64,000 nucleotides of DNA, from assembly GCF_001625365.1 (NCBI RefSeq), contig NZ_LJJF01000002.1, forward strand, positions 744,001-808,000, given 5' to 3'. Position numbers and translations under genes: made by a program. Below, in pieces: positions 35,593-43,525 of the stretch (position 1 is the stretch's first letter; every line of letters begins with the position of its first letter). The notes below the pieces were generated by a model, which saw only the letters and a list, made by a program, of their open reading frames with translations, was not told the DNA's origin and did no database searches. The stretch comes from Streptomyces sp. MJM8645 (GTDB taxonomy: Bacteria > Actinomycetota > Actinomycetes > Streptomycetales > Streptomycetaceae).

Positions 35593-36819
35593 TCACTCGG
35601 CCCGTCGGCGGCGGCGGTGCGCGACGACCACGGTGGCCGCGCCCAGCGCCCCCACGAGGGCGGTCGCGATGACGGCGGGGGCCATCGACCCGGAGTCGTG
35701 CGGGGCATCGGCCACCGGATTGGCGTCCACCACGCCGCCGGGCACGGCGGGGGTGGACGTCGGCGCGGCCGCGGCCTCGACCGTCTGCGGGGTCGGCTGA
35801 TCGCTCGGGGCGTCCGTCGGCGGCGCGGTGGACGGATCGACCGGCACCGGGGTGGCGGGCACGGGCGTCGGCGCAGGCGCTCCGGGCGGAGTGATGCCGT
35901 CCTCGGGGGTGGCGGCGGCGCCGGGCCCCGGGGTGGTGGCGGGCGCGGGCGGACGGGCTCCGCCCGTCGGGGGCTTGGCGGGGGCCGGGGGCCGGCCCGA
36001 TCCGGTGCCACCGGTCGTGCCGGCGCCGCTGGTGCCGGCGGTTCCGCCGCTGCTGCCGGTGCTGCCTGCGTTTCCGGTGGCGCCGGTGGTGCCGGTGGCG
36101 CCGCTCGAACCGGAGCCGTTGCCGCTGCCGCTGCCGCTGCCGCCGGTCGTACCCGTGCCGCCCGTCGACCCGCCGCCGGAACCGCTGGAGCCGCCGCCCG
36201 AGCCGCCCGTGGTGCTCTGGCCGGGGTCGGCGGGCTGCCCGCCGGGGCTGGAGTTGTGCGCACGAACGCTGTCCGGGGAGAAGCCCGGCCGCCCCTCGGT
36301 GCCCTCGATGTTGGTACCACCGAAGATCCAGAGGTCGACGCTGCCGGGCTTCGGCTGGTAGCTCATCGCCCCGAGCTGGCTGTAGGACCACTCGTTCTGG
36401 CCCGGATCGGCGTGCCAGTACGACCAGTAGGCCGTGGCCGGGGGCGTCAGGACGCACTTCTCCTGGTCCGGGGCCGGGAACTGCTTGCCGCCCTGGAAGC
36501 CGCTGTAGCCGATCCGGCAGATGAACGCCGGACCGTCGTGCCCGGTCCCGGTGGTCTTCCAGCCGCCCTGGTTGAGCAGGGTGAAGCCGGTGGTCGGCGT
36601 GGTCCCGCAGGAGCGCAGCAGCGGGCCGCCCCACTTGCTGAAGTCCACGGCGAGCACCACGCCGGAGGTGGTGGTGCACTGGTCGATCGGCAGCGGCGCC
36701 GCGGACGCCGTGGCGGTGCCCACGGCGACGCCGCCGAACGCGAGGGCGAAGGTCAGGGCCGCCGCCCCGGACAGCCGGCCGAGCCGCCCGCCGAGCCGAC
36801 CGCCGAGTCCCCGGCTCAC
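35593..36819 (-). CDS. membrane-anchored surface protein with a transcobalamin-C-like (DUF4430-like) domain
   Basis: 408 residues. Signal peptide (to about ASAA, residue 40); a globular domain at about 42-190 with IDQCTTTSGVVLAVDFSKWG, paired cysteines, TAYWSYWHADPGQNEWSYSQ and PGSVDLWIFGG, the layout of the DUF4430 beta domain found at the C-terminus of transcobalamin; then about 180 residues of Gly/Ser/Thr- and Pro-rich linker; and a C-terminal membrane helix (MAPAVIATALVGALGAATVVV) with an Arg-rich end. No LPxTG or LAxTG motif. The GTG start overlaps the upstream gene by 4 bases. Proposed role: tethered B12-handling protein near the ECF transporter. Ligand binding is inference. Confidence 0.75.
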   Translation of the reverse strand: MSRGLGGRLGGRLGRLSGAAALTFALAFGGVAVGTATASAAPLPIDQCTTTSGVVLAVDFSKWGGPLLRSCGTTPTTGFTLLNQGGWKTTGTGHDGPAFICRIGYSGFQGGKQFPAPDQEKCVLTPPATAYWSYWHADPGQNEWSYSQLGAMSYQPKPGSVDLWIFGGTNIEGTEGRPGFSPDSVRAHNSSPGGQPADPGQSTTGGSGGGSSGSGGGSTGGTGTTGGSGSGSGNGSGSSGATGTTGATGNAGSTGSSGGTAGTSGAGTTGGTGSGRPPAPAKPPTGGARPPAPATTPGPGAAATPEDGITPPGAPAPTPVPATPVPVDPSTAPPTDAPSDQPTPQTVEAAAAPTSTPAVPGGVVDANPVADAPHDSGSMAPAVIATALVGALGAATVVVAHRRRRRAE

Positions 36820-39818
36820 CGGTGACGCCCCGGGGCGGCCGCGGCGCGGCGCCGGGCGACGAGGACGGCCGCCGCGCCGAGCGCGGTCAGCACACCCGCA
36901 CCCGCCGTCAACATCAGGGCCTGGGTTCCGGTCCCGGCCAGGCTGCCGGAACCGGTCTGCGCCGGCACGCCACCGGCGGGGGCGACGGCGACGGGTGCGC
37001 CACCGCCACCGGCCGGAGCGTCGATGCCACCGGCCGACCAGGTGGCCGAACCGTCGCCGGTCGAGGGAACGGCGGTGTCCGAGGGACCAGCCGTGGCGGG
37101 AGAGCCCGTCGGGCTCGGCGTGCCCGTGCCCGTGGGCGTGTTCGTGGATGTGTTCGTGGGCGTGCCGGTCGGGGTATCGGTCGGCGTGCCCGTGGGAGTA
37201 CCAGTGGGCGTGCCGGTCGGCGTACCCGTCGGGGTCGCCGTCCCGGTGGAAGTCGGAGTCGGCGTCGACGTTCCCCCGAGGTCCCGGAACAGCGTGCCGA
37301 ACGAGATCCCGGTGGCACCGCCGAGCACCTGCGTGGACGCGCGGACGTCCGATCCCGGCTGCCCGGCGGAGGCGACGTTGAACCCGCCGTCGCCGTTCTG
37401 CTGACCCGCCAGGAAGTCGCGCGCCTTGGCGATCTGGGCGCCGTACGAGGCCTGGCGCAGCGTCATGCCCTGGATGGCGAGCGCGGCCGAGTTGGTCGAG
37501 TCGCCGGCCGCTCCCGGGAAGCCGCCGTCGGGCAACTGCCGCGCGGCGAGCCAGCCGAGGCCCTGGTCGACGGCCCGCGCGGCCTCGTCCCCCGGCACGA
37601 GGGCGAGGGCCATGACGGCCATCGCCGTGCTGTCCACGTCGGAGTCACCGGTGGCGGGGATCAGGCTCGGCCAGGAGCCGTCCTGGTGCTGGAGGCCCTT
37701 CAGGTAGGCGATCGCGGGAGCGGCGTTCGTCGAGTCCCCGGCCCGGAGCTGGGCCATGATGCCGAGCGCCTGGGAGAACACCGAGGTGGCGTAGGTGTAG
37801 TTGCCGGGCGCCGCGCAGCCGGTGCTCTGGTCGGCCTTGGTACACACGAGGGCGGCCAGGGCGGCGATCAGGTCGTGGCCGCCGAAGGCGCGCGGGTTGC
37901 GGCCGACCGCCTCGGCGAGCAGCGCCTCCTTTCCGATCGAGCCGCCGCCTGCGTACTCGGTGCCGATGCCGGTCCAGTCGTTGACGGTGCGCTCACTGGC
38001 GTCCTTGCCCGGCTGGTCCAGGAAGTCGACGATCCTGCGCAGCGCGGCGTCGTCGGTGCCGGTGGCCGCGAGGGCGTAGGCGCCGTCGATGGTGAGACCG
38101 AAGTCGGCGAAGGCCGGGAAGCCCTCGTAGTAGCGGCCGTTGATCAGGCGGGACGGGTCGGTGAGGTAGACGCTGCCCTTGGCGGCGTCGGGGGTTCTTC
38201 CGGCAGGCTTCGTGGTGGCGGGCGTCGTCGGCGGCGTGCCGGCGTCCGGGTTGTGCCGGACGCTGGTGAGGTCGGTGCCGGTCAGGGCCAGGATCGCCTG
38301 CTCGGTGGCGGCCGGGTCCGGGTCGGTGGTCGACGCGTCGGGGCCGAAGCCGCCGTCCGCACCCTGCCGGGCGGCGAGCCAGGCCGTGGCGGCGGCCCGG
38401 CGGGTGTCCTGTCCGGTGGCCTCGAACGCCTGGGCCGCGCTCGCGGTGCTGATGGTGTCGCCGGGGGCGCCGAGGTACGGGAGCAGGGATCCGTCGGCCT
38501 GCTGTCCGGCCGCGAGCTGGTCCGAAGCCTTCTTCGCCGCCGTCTCGTACCCGGGGGCCGTACGCAGGGCGAGGACCGCGAGGCCGGTGGTGAGCGGGTC
38601 GGACTCGCAGTGCTCGCCGGCGACGATCATCGATCCGGCCACCCCGCCGTCGGCGCACTGGAGCGCCGTGAAGCGGGCGAGCGCCGGGGCGGGTGGCGTG
38701 ACGCCGGCGCGCTGGAGGGCGATGACGCCGAGGGACTGGACCCAGGGCGAGGCCGCGCCGAGGAAGTCCCCGGCGGCGGTGCACTTGCCGTTCTCCCCCG
38801 CCGCCGTGCAGACGTGGCCGGTGAGCGCCGCGATCAGGTCCCGGCCGCCGAAGGCCCGGGGATCGCTGCCGGTGCTCTCGGCGACGAGGGCCAGCAGCGC
38901 GGCGGCCCTCACATCGGGCCGGCCGGCCGGTCCGTCGGGGTGCAGGAAGGCGTCGGTGTGGGCGGCGAGGAAGGCGGTCGTCCTGCGCAGCGCCGGGTCC
39001 TGCGTGCCGGCGGCGGCGAGGGCGATGGCGGTGAGGGCGGTCCGGGGGTAGTCCGGCCCCTCGACGGCCCAGTTCTCCATGTGGTCGCCGCCGACGAGTT
39101 GGCGGGCCAGCCAGGCCGCGGCGGCCGCCGGGTCACCGGTGGCGGACGGCCCGGTCGAGGTCGGCCCGGTCGGAGTCGGGGTCGGGCTCAGGGTCGGACT
39201 CGGGCTCGCCGAGGGCGACGGCGAGGCGGACGGCGAAGCCGACGAACCACCGCTCTTCGCTCTCACGGAGTCCGGTGTGAAGCCCGGTGCCCCGCTGGTA
39301 CCGCCGATGTCGGTGCCGCCGTACACCCAGGCCTCGACCTCGCCGGGCTTGGGCTTCTGCGTCCCGGCGCCGAACCGGCTGTAGGACCAGGCCTGTTGGC
39401 CGGGTTCGGCGATCCAGTACGACCAGTACGCGGTGGCCTGCGGGGTGTTGACGCAGGGTTCCTCGGCCGGCGTCGGGTACTGGGTGCCGCTGTTGAAGGT
39501 CCCGGTTCCGAGGCGGCAGATGAAGGCGGGCCCGTCGTGCTCGGTTCCGGCGGTGGTGAAGCCGGCGGCGTGCAGCAGGTTCATCCCGGTCGTGGGGTGG
39601 GCGTCGCAGCCCCGGACGACGCCGCCGCCCCAGTGGGTGAAGTCGACGGCGACGATCGCGCCCGTCGTCGCCGTGCACTGCTCGATCGGGTCGGCGGCCG
39701 CGGTGCCGGGGCGCCCGAACAGGACGCTTCCGCAGGCGGCGACCGCGACAGCACCGGCGACCACCACGGAGGCGAGGTCCCGGTTCCTGTGACGTGTGCG
39801 ACTGCTGCTGACCCTCAC
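36816..39818 (-). CDS. large LAxTG surface protein: DUF4430-like domain plus two alpha/alpha-barrel (prenyltransferase-fold) modules
   Basis: 1000 residues. GTG with GGGAG upstream; signal peptide to about AAAD. Order: DUF4430-like domain with TAYWSYWIAEPGQQAWSYS and PGEVEAWVYGG (about 45-190); Ser/Pro linker; first barrel (about 210-510) with repeats such as QCADGGVAG, QADGSLLPY, QGADGGFGPD; second barrel (about 540-850) with QHQDGSWPS, QLPDGGFPG, QNGDGGFNV; Thr-Pro-Gly repeats (TGTPTGTPTGTPT); and a sorting signal LAGTG, hydrophobic segment, RRR, as for class E sortase. Barrel plus beta domain is the build of transcobalamin and intrinsic factor. First gene of the riboswitch-controlled ECF operon. 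Proposed wall-anchored B12 capture protein. Confidence 0.78.
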   Translation of the reverse strand: MRVSSSRTRHRNRDLASVVVAGAVAVAACGSVLFGRPGTAAADPIEQCTATTGAIVAVDFTHWGGGVVRGCDAHPTTGMNLLHAAGFTTAGTEHDGPAFICRLGTGTFNSGTQYPTPAEEPCVNTPQATAYWSYWIAEPGQQAWSYSRFGAGTQKPKPGEVEAWVYGGTDIGGTSGAPGFTPDSVRAKSGGSSASPSASPSPSASPSPTLSPTPTPTGPTSTGPSATGDPAAAAAWLARQLVGGDHMENWAVEGPDYPRTALTAIALAAAGTQDPALRRTTAFLAAHTDAFLHPDGPAGRPDVRAAALLALVAESTGSDPRAFGGRDLIAALTGHVCTAAGENGKCTAAGDFLGAASPWVQSLGVIALQRAGVTPPAPALARFTALQCADGGVAGSMIVAGEHCESDPLTTGLAVLALRTAPGYETAAKKASDQLAAGQQADGSLLPYLGAPGDTISTASAAQAFEATGQDTRRAAATAWLAARQGADGGFGPDASTTDPDPAATEQAILALTGTDLTSVRHNPDAGTPPTTPATTKPAGRTPDAAKGSVYLTDPSRLINGRYYEGFPAFADFGLTIDGAYALAATGTDDAALRRIVDFLDQPGKDASERTVNDWTGIGTEYAGGGSIGKEALLAEAVGRNPRAFGGHDLIAALAALVCTKADQSTGCAAPGNYTYATSVFSQALGIMAQLRAGDSTNAAPAIAYLKGLQHQDGSWPSLIPATGDSDVDSTAMAVMALALVPGDEAARAVDQGLGWLAARQLPDGGFPGAAGDSTNSAALAIQGMTLRQASYGAQIAKARDFLAGQQNGDGGFNVASAGQPGSDVRASTQVLGGATGISFGTLFRDLGGTSTPTPTSTGTATPTGTPTGTPTGTPTGTPTDTPTGTPTNTSTNTPTGTGTPSPTGSPATAGPSDTAVPSTGDGSATWSAGGIDAPAGGGGAPVAVAPAGGVPAQTGSGSLAGTGTQALMLTAGAGVLTALGAAAVLVARRRAAAAPGRHR

Positions 39819-39943
39819 GACGACTCCCTGGTCGGTCGACGCAGGACGCAACGGCGCAGCCGACGGCCTCCTGGGCAGGGACCGTCCGGACCGCGTCGTA
39901 GTCCGCGACGACGCAAGTGCTCTGTGAACAGGCCCCCGGTCCA

Positions 39944-40022
39944 GGCATTCCGGCTCACCCACCACAGGTGGGTCCACGGTTGCGGGTCAGCGCCGGAGTT
40001 GGACCGGCTTCCCCTGAATGCC
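39944..40022 (-). promoter_or_regulatory. cobalamin riboswitch of the ECF/surface-protein operon
   Basis: Minus strand: P1 arms GGCATTC and GAATGCC close the element; inside are GGGAAGCCGGTCCAACTCC, GGCGCTGACCCGCAACCGT and a 3' GTGAGCCGGAATGCC. These are the core blocks of a compact cobalamin aptamer (short subclass without the long P6 extension). It lies 126 bases before the GTG of the 1000-residue surface protein, leaving room for an expression platform. Confidence 0.85.
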
Positions 40023-40041
40023 GAGGGCAAAAAATCGGTTC

Positions 40042-40071
40042 ATCAGACCACGGCGGTCGAACGGGAGTCAA
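40042..40071 (-). promoter_or_regulatory. promoter of the ECF/surface-protein operon
   Basis: Minus strand TTGACT (40071-40066), 18-base spacer, TCTGAT (40047-40042). Predicted transcription start near 40035, about 12 bases before the aptamer P1 stem. Confidence 0.5.
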
Positions 40072-40131
40072 CGGGTCGTCATATCGATCACATCACCTCG
40101 TCGGCCGGTGCGCCGTGCGGTAGCGTCCGCG

Positions 40132-40229
40132 GTGGCCGAGCGGGGGAACCCGGTGCGAATCCGGGGCTGACGCGCAGCGGTGTGGGGTGGCCATCGTGCC
40201 GCCCTGAGCCCGAATGCCCGCCCGGCCAC
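40132..40229 (+). promoter_or_regulatory. cobalamin riboswitch of the secreted barrel protein
   Basis: Plus strand: P1 arms GTGGCCG (40132-40138) and CGGCCAC (40223-40229); between them GGGGGAACCCGGTGCGAATC, CGGGGCTGACGCGCAGCGGT, and 3' TGAGCCCGAATGCCCGCC. Same compact class as the minus-strand element 110 bases away. It precedes the GTG at 40353 by 123 bases. Confidence 0.85.
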
Positions 40230-40352
40230 GCACCATGGCGAAAGCCGGCCCACGCGATCCGGGCGGCGACCGCTCCGGCAGTCGCGCGCCCTCCAACGGA
40301 CGCCGGAACTCCGGGGCAGGGTCGGCGCCCGCCACCCCAAGGAGCCTGTCCC

Positions 40353-41804
40353 GTGTCCCTCCTCGCCCCCTCGCGGACCACCCCCTCTCGGACCACCCCC
40401 TCCCGCGCTGCCTCCGCCGCCTCCGCCATCACCGTCGCCCTGACGGCCGGCGCACTCCTGCTCTCCGCCGTCCCCGCCCACGCGACGGCCAGCCCGACCC
40501 AGATAGCCACCTCGAAGAGCACCGGCGTCACCTACCTGAAGTCGCTCCAGGCCGCCGACGGCAGCTACGTCACCGGCGGCGGGCTCTCCAACGAGTGGGC
40601 GTTCAGCGCACTCGCGGCCGCCGGCACGGCCGCCGCCGACGTCACCCCCGGCGGCGACCCCACCAAGAACGCCCGCCTGGTGTACCGCAACCAGCTCGCC
40701 GCCCCCGGCTGGCCGAGCACCTCGCCGGTCGTCACAGACTACGAGCGCGGCATCCTCAACGCCTACGCCGCCGGCATCGACCCCGCCCGGGTCGGCCCGG
40801 GCCGCAACCTCGTCGCCGACCTCGCCGCCTACTGGCAGACCGCCGAACCCGGCTACTACGGCCCGTCCGCCAACTTCAACGGCACCGTCTTCGGCCTCCT
40901 CGCCCTCGCTGGCGCCAAGACCCCGGCCGGCAGCCCCCGCGTCCCGCAGCCGCTGCTCGACGCCTCCGTCACGGCGGTGCGCGCCAACCAGCACAACGAC
41001 GGCGGCTGGAACTTCAGCAAGGCCGCGGGCGACCCGAACGCCCTCGCCCAGGGCAGCGACATCGACATGACCGGCGCCGCCATGGCCTCGCTCTGCACCG
41101 GGGGCGTCCCCGCCACCGACCCGGCGATCGTCGCCGCCAAGAACTTCCTCAAGGGCAAGCTCACCGCCTCCGGCGCCTTCAACGCCATGTTCGGCGTCAA
41201 CACCGACTCCAACGGCTGGGCCGTCTCCGGCCTCAACGCCTGCGGCATCAACCCCCAGGGCGCCGACTTCACCAGCGGCACCGGCAAGAGCCCCGTCGAC
41301 TTCCTGATCGCCCAGCAGTTCAAGCCCGGCGGCGGCTTCAAGTACCTGCCCACCGACACCACCCCCTCCCCCTACGCCTCCGTCGACGGCCTGCGCGCCG
41401 TCGCCGGCGCCGGCTTCACCGCCACCCCGCCGGCCCCGACCACCGCCGGCGAGCCCGCCTGGGCCGCCGCCACCACCTTCGTCCCCGGCACCGCCGCCAA
41501 GCTCGCGCTGGTCATCGACGACGGCACCGGCGCGCTCAAGGTCTGCGCCGTCACCCTCACCCCGACCGGCACCACCGCGCCCCTCGGCGACGTCCTCGAC
41601 TCCGCCGCATCCGCGACCCCCGCCGGCTGCGTCACCGCCGTCACCCCGTCCTCCGGCACCGGCGCCGTCACCGCGATCAACGGCACCGCCAACAGCGGCT
41701 CCTCCACCTGGAAGGTCACCCTGGACGGCACCACCGCCACTACCGCCACCCGGGCCACCACCGTCCACCTCGGCGACACCGTCTCGCTCCGCTACGGCAA
41801 CTGA
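40353..41804 (+). CDS. secreted transcobalamin-like protein (alpha/alpha barrel plus C-terminal DUF4430-like domain)
   Basis: 483 residues. GTG with AAGGAG upstream. Signal peptide (ITVALTAGALLLSAVPAHA, cleavage near 46). Residues about 55-360 form alpha/alpha-barrel repeats (VTYLKSLQAADGSY, NQHNDGGWNFS, QQFKPGGGFKYL). After a short linker, about 375-483 is a beta domain with LALVIDDGTGALKVCAVTL, GDVLDSAAS, VTAINGTAN, STWKVTLDG and HLGDTVSLRYGN, the DUF4430 pattern. This domain order, barrel then beta domain, is that of transcobalamin. No anchor, so free in the wall or medium. B12 control by the upstream aptamer makes cobalamin the obvious ligand; binding itself is inferred. Confidence 0.8.
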   Translation: MSLLAPSRTTPSRTTPSRAASAASAITVALTAGALLLSAVPAHATASPTQIATSKSTGVTYLKSLQAADGSYVTGGGLSNEWAFSALAAAGTAAADVTPGGDPTKNARLVYRNQLAAPGWPSTSPVVTDYERGILNAYAAGIDPARVGPGRNLVADLAAYWQTAEPGYYGPSANFNGTVFGLLALAGAKTPAGSPRVPQPLLDASVTAVRANQHNDGGWNFSKAAGDPNALAQGSDIDMTGAAMASLCTGGVPATDPAIVAAKNFLKGKLTASGAFNAMFGVNTDSNGWAVSGLNACGINPQGADFTSGTGKSPVDFLIAQQFKPGGGFKYLPTDTTPSPYASVDGLRAVAGAGFTATPPAPTTAGEPAWAAATTFVPGTAAKLALVIDDGTGALKVCAVTLTPTGTTAPLGDVLDSAASATPAGCVTAVTPSSGTGAVTAINGTANSGSSTWKVTLDGTTATTATRATTVHLGDTVSLRYGN

Positions 41805-41910
41805 TCCGAAGGTCCCGGTCGTCCTGGACGCCGGGGACGAGCGTGGACGGCGCGGCGATGTTCCACAACGTTCCCAGCCTGCCCCACTGCTGAACCACCC
41901 GATGTCCCAC

Positions 41911-41948
41911 AGCGGCCCCGCACACCGACTCCGGTGCGCGGGGCCGCT
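41911..41948 (+). terminator. hairpin terminator
   Basis: 17-base arms (41911-41927 and 41932-41948) with a single mismatch around a 4-base loop, about 105 bases after the transcobalamin-like gene. Confidence 0.75.
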
Positions 41949-42204
41949 CGCACGTCCCGGCGCCCCTGCCGGTCAGGGCAATTCTCCTCAAGTCCCCTAC
42001 CTCTTATCCGAGTTCAGGATCACGCAACAGCCGAACCGCCGTCCCGGAAACGCTCGGACGAGTGATCATCCAGTCCGCCCGTTCGAACCGTCGAGATCGA
42101 GCGGGCCCTGCCAGCCGACGGTTTTCCGGTCGGGTCAGTGGTCCGTCGGAGCCGTCGCCTAAAGTGCAGCTTCTGACGACGGGCGGCCGGAGAGGGGTCA
42201 GGTA

Positions 42205-42879
42205 ATGACCGAGGCATGGGACCGACTGCGGGCGATCATGGGCGAGCCGGTGTACACCCCGGCGCGGGTGCCGTGGGAGCTGGCACCGGCCGAGCTAGGG
42301 GTCCAACTGCCGTCGGACTACCGGGCGTTCGTCGACCTGTACGGTGCGGTGAACCTGAACGGCGAGTGGGGTGTGCGGTCGCCGACGGAGCGCTCCCACG
42401 GAGCCGGTTCGCCGGGCGGCCTGGCGGGGTGGCGTTTCGAGACCGACACCGAGTTCCGGGGGCAGGTCGAGGGCGAGGACGAGTTCTGGGACCAGGAGCG
42501 CACCCCTGTGTTCCCGGACCCGGGCGGGCTGCTGCCCTGGGGCATGAACAGCAACCACAACTACTGCTGCTGGCTGACCGACGGCCCGGACCCGGAGCAG
42601 TGGCCGGTGGCCGTCTTCTGCGACTTCGGTGGCGTCGACGACGGTGCGCTCGACCGTTTCGACGGCGGCTTCGCGGAGTTCGTGGCGACCGTACTCACCG
42701 GCGGCTACGCCCATGAGGACGAGTTGCTGGTGCGCCCGGACCCGGAGGAGTGGGGACCTCAACCGGCCCGGCCGCTCTGGACACCCGCCTACGACTGGAC
42801 CGGCAAGGACTGGGGCGCGGAGTGGGGCATCACCTGGTACCGGCCCACCGGGTCGACGGAAATGCCCTGGACCAGGTAG
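42205..42879 (+). CDS. SMI1/KNR4 (SUKH) family protein
   Basis: 224 residues, acidic and Trp-rich, cytosolic. The N-terminal pattern PAELGVQLPSDYRAFVDLYGAVN and the later WGMNSNHNYCCWL and FDGGFAEFVATVL fit the SUKH superfamily, which includes immunity proteins to polymorphic toxins and general regulatory proteins. ATG preceded by GGGGTCAGG. No toxin gene is next to it; it splits the B12 locus into two parts and has no visible link to it. The preceding 41949-42204 holds only its leader. Confidence 0.75.
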   Translation: MTEAWDRLRAIMGEPVYTPARVPWELAPAELGVQLPSDYRAFVDLYGAVNLNGEWGVRSPTERSHGAGSPGGLAGWRFETDTEFRGQVEGEDEFWDQERTPVFPDPGGLLPWGMNSNHNYCCWLTDGPDPEQWPVAVFCDFGGVDDGALDRFDGGFAEFVATVLTGGYAHEDELLVRPDPEEWGPQPARPLWTPAYDWTGKDWGAEWGITWYRPTGSTEMPWTR

Positions 42880-42960
42880 CGGTGATCCGCCGACCTGGCA
42901 TTCGCCCCTTCGCTCGCCCAGCGGCGCCGAACGTCCCGCGCCGTCTGAACCCTGCACCGC

Positions 42961-43000
42961 CGGTGCCCCGGCCCCCCCTTCCGGAGGGGCCGGGGCACCG
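42961..43000. terminator. bidirectional terminator
   Basis: Perfect 15-base arms (42961-42975 and 42986-43000) around a 10-base loop between convergent genes. Confidence 0.85.
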
Positions 43001-43015
43001 GGGTGCCGCCGGGGG

Positions 43016-43495
43016 TCAGGGTGCGGTGACGCCCGGCTGGGCGCCGGCGCCGAAGGACCAGCCCTCGACGTCGCCGGGTGCCGGGTTGTAGCTGCCCGCG
43101 CCGAGGTTGCTGTACGACCAGGGGCCGCCGTGCTGGGCGTGCCAGTACGACCAGTAGGCGCTGCCGGTGGGGTTGGTGCAGGTCGTCGGCAGGGCGTTGA
43201 TGGTGCAGACGAAGCCCGGGTAGCGCGGGTGGAAGGTGTACGCGAACCCGGCGCCGGTCAGCGCGGCCAGGCCGCTGGCCGGGTCGCCGGGTGCGCAGCC
43301 GGTCTGGATACCGCCGCCGACGGCGGTGAAGTCGACCACAACGGTGACGCCGGTGGTGCCGTCGCAGGCGGCGGCCTGCGCCTGCGGGGCTTGGACGGCG
43401 GAGGCGCCGAGCAGGCCGGTGGTGAGGGCAGCGGCGGCGGCGATCGAGCCGAGGGTGCGGCGGGCCGGGCGCGCGGGCGCCAGGGTGTCGGTCAT
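43016..43495 (-). CDS. secreted stand-alone DUF4430-like domain
   Basis: 159 residues. Signal peptide (IAAAAALTTGLLGASAVQAP, AQAA near 43). The mature part is a single domain equivalent to the N-terminal domains of the two surface proteins: CDGTTGVTVVVDFTAVGG, paired cysteines (GFVCTINALPTTC), SAYWSYWHAQHGGPWSYS, and PGDVEGWSFG. No barrel and no anchor. It lies 30 bases downstream of the stand-alone barrel gene on the same strand, so the two halves of a transcobalamin-like protein are encoded as separate polypeptides. Confidence 0.75.
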   Translation of the reverse strand: MTDTLAPARPARRTLGSIAAAAALTTGLLGASAVQAPQAQAAACDGTTGVTVVVDFTAVGGGIQTGCAPGDPASGLAALTGAGFAYTFHPRYPGFVCTINALPTTCTNPTGSAYWSYWHAQHGGPWSYSNLGAGSYNPAPGDVEGWSFGAGAQPGVTAP

Positions 43496-43525
43496 CGGAG
43501 CTCTCCTCTCGGGGTCAGCGGGTGG

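Larger units (their letters stand above)
39819..40352. other. divergent control region with two cobalamin riboswitches
   Basis: 534 bases without a gene. From left to right it holds the leader and aptamer of the ECF operon (minus strand), a promoter for that operon at 40042-40071, the plus-strand aptamer at 40132-40229, and the leader of the secreted barrel protein gene starting at 40353. Confidence 0.8.

Noticed and set aside
37100..37265. Repeat array in the large surface protein as a CRISPR or tandem regulatory repeat
   Set aside because: It is in-frame coding for a Thr-Pro-Gly stalk before the sorting signal, without spacers.
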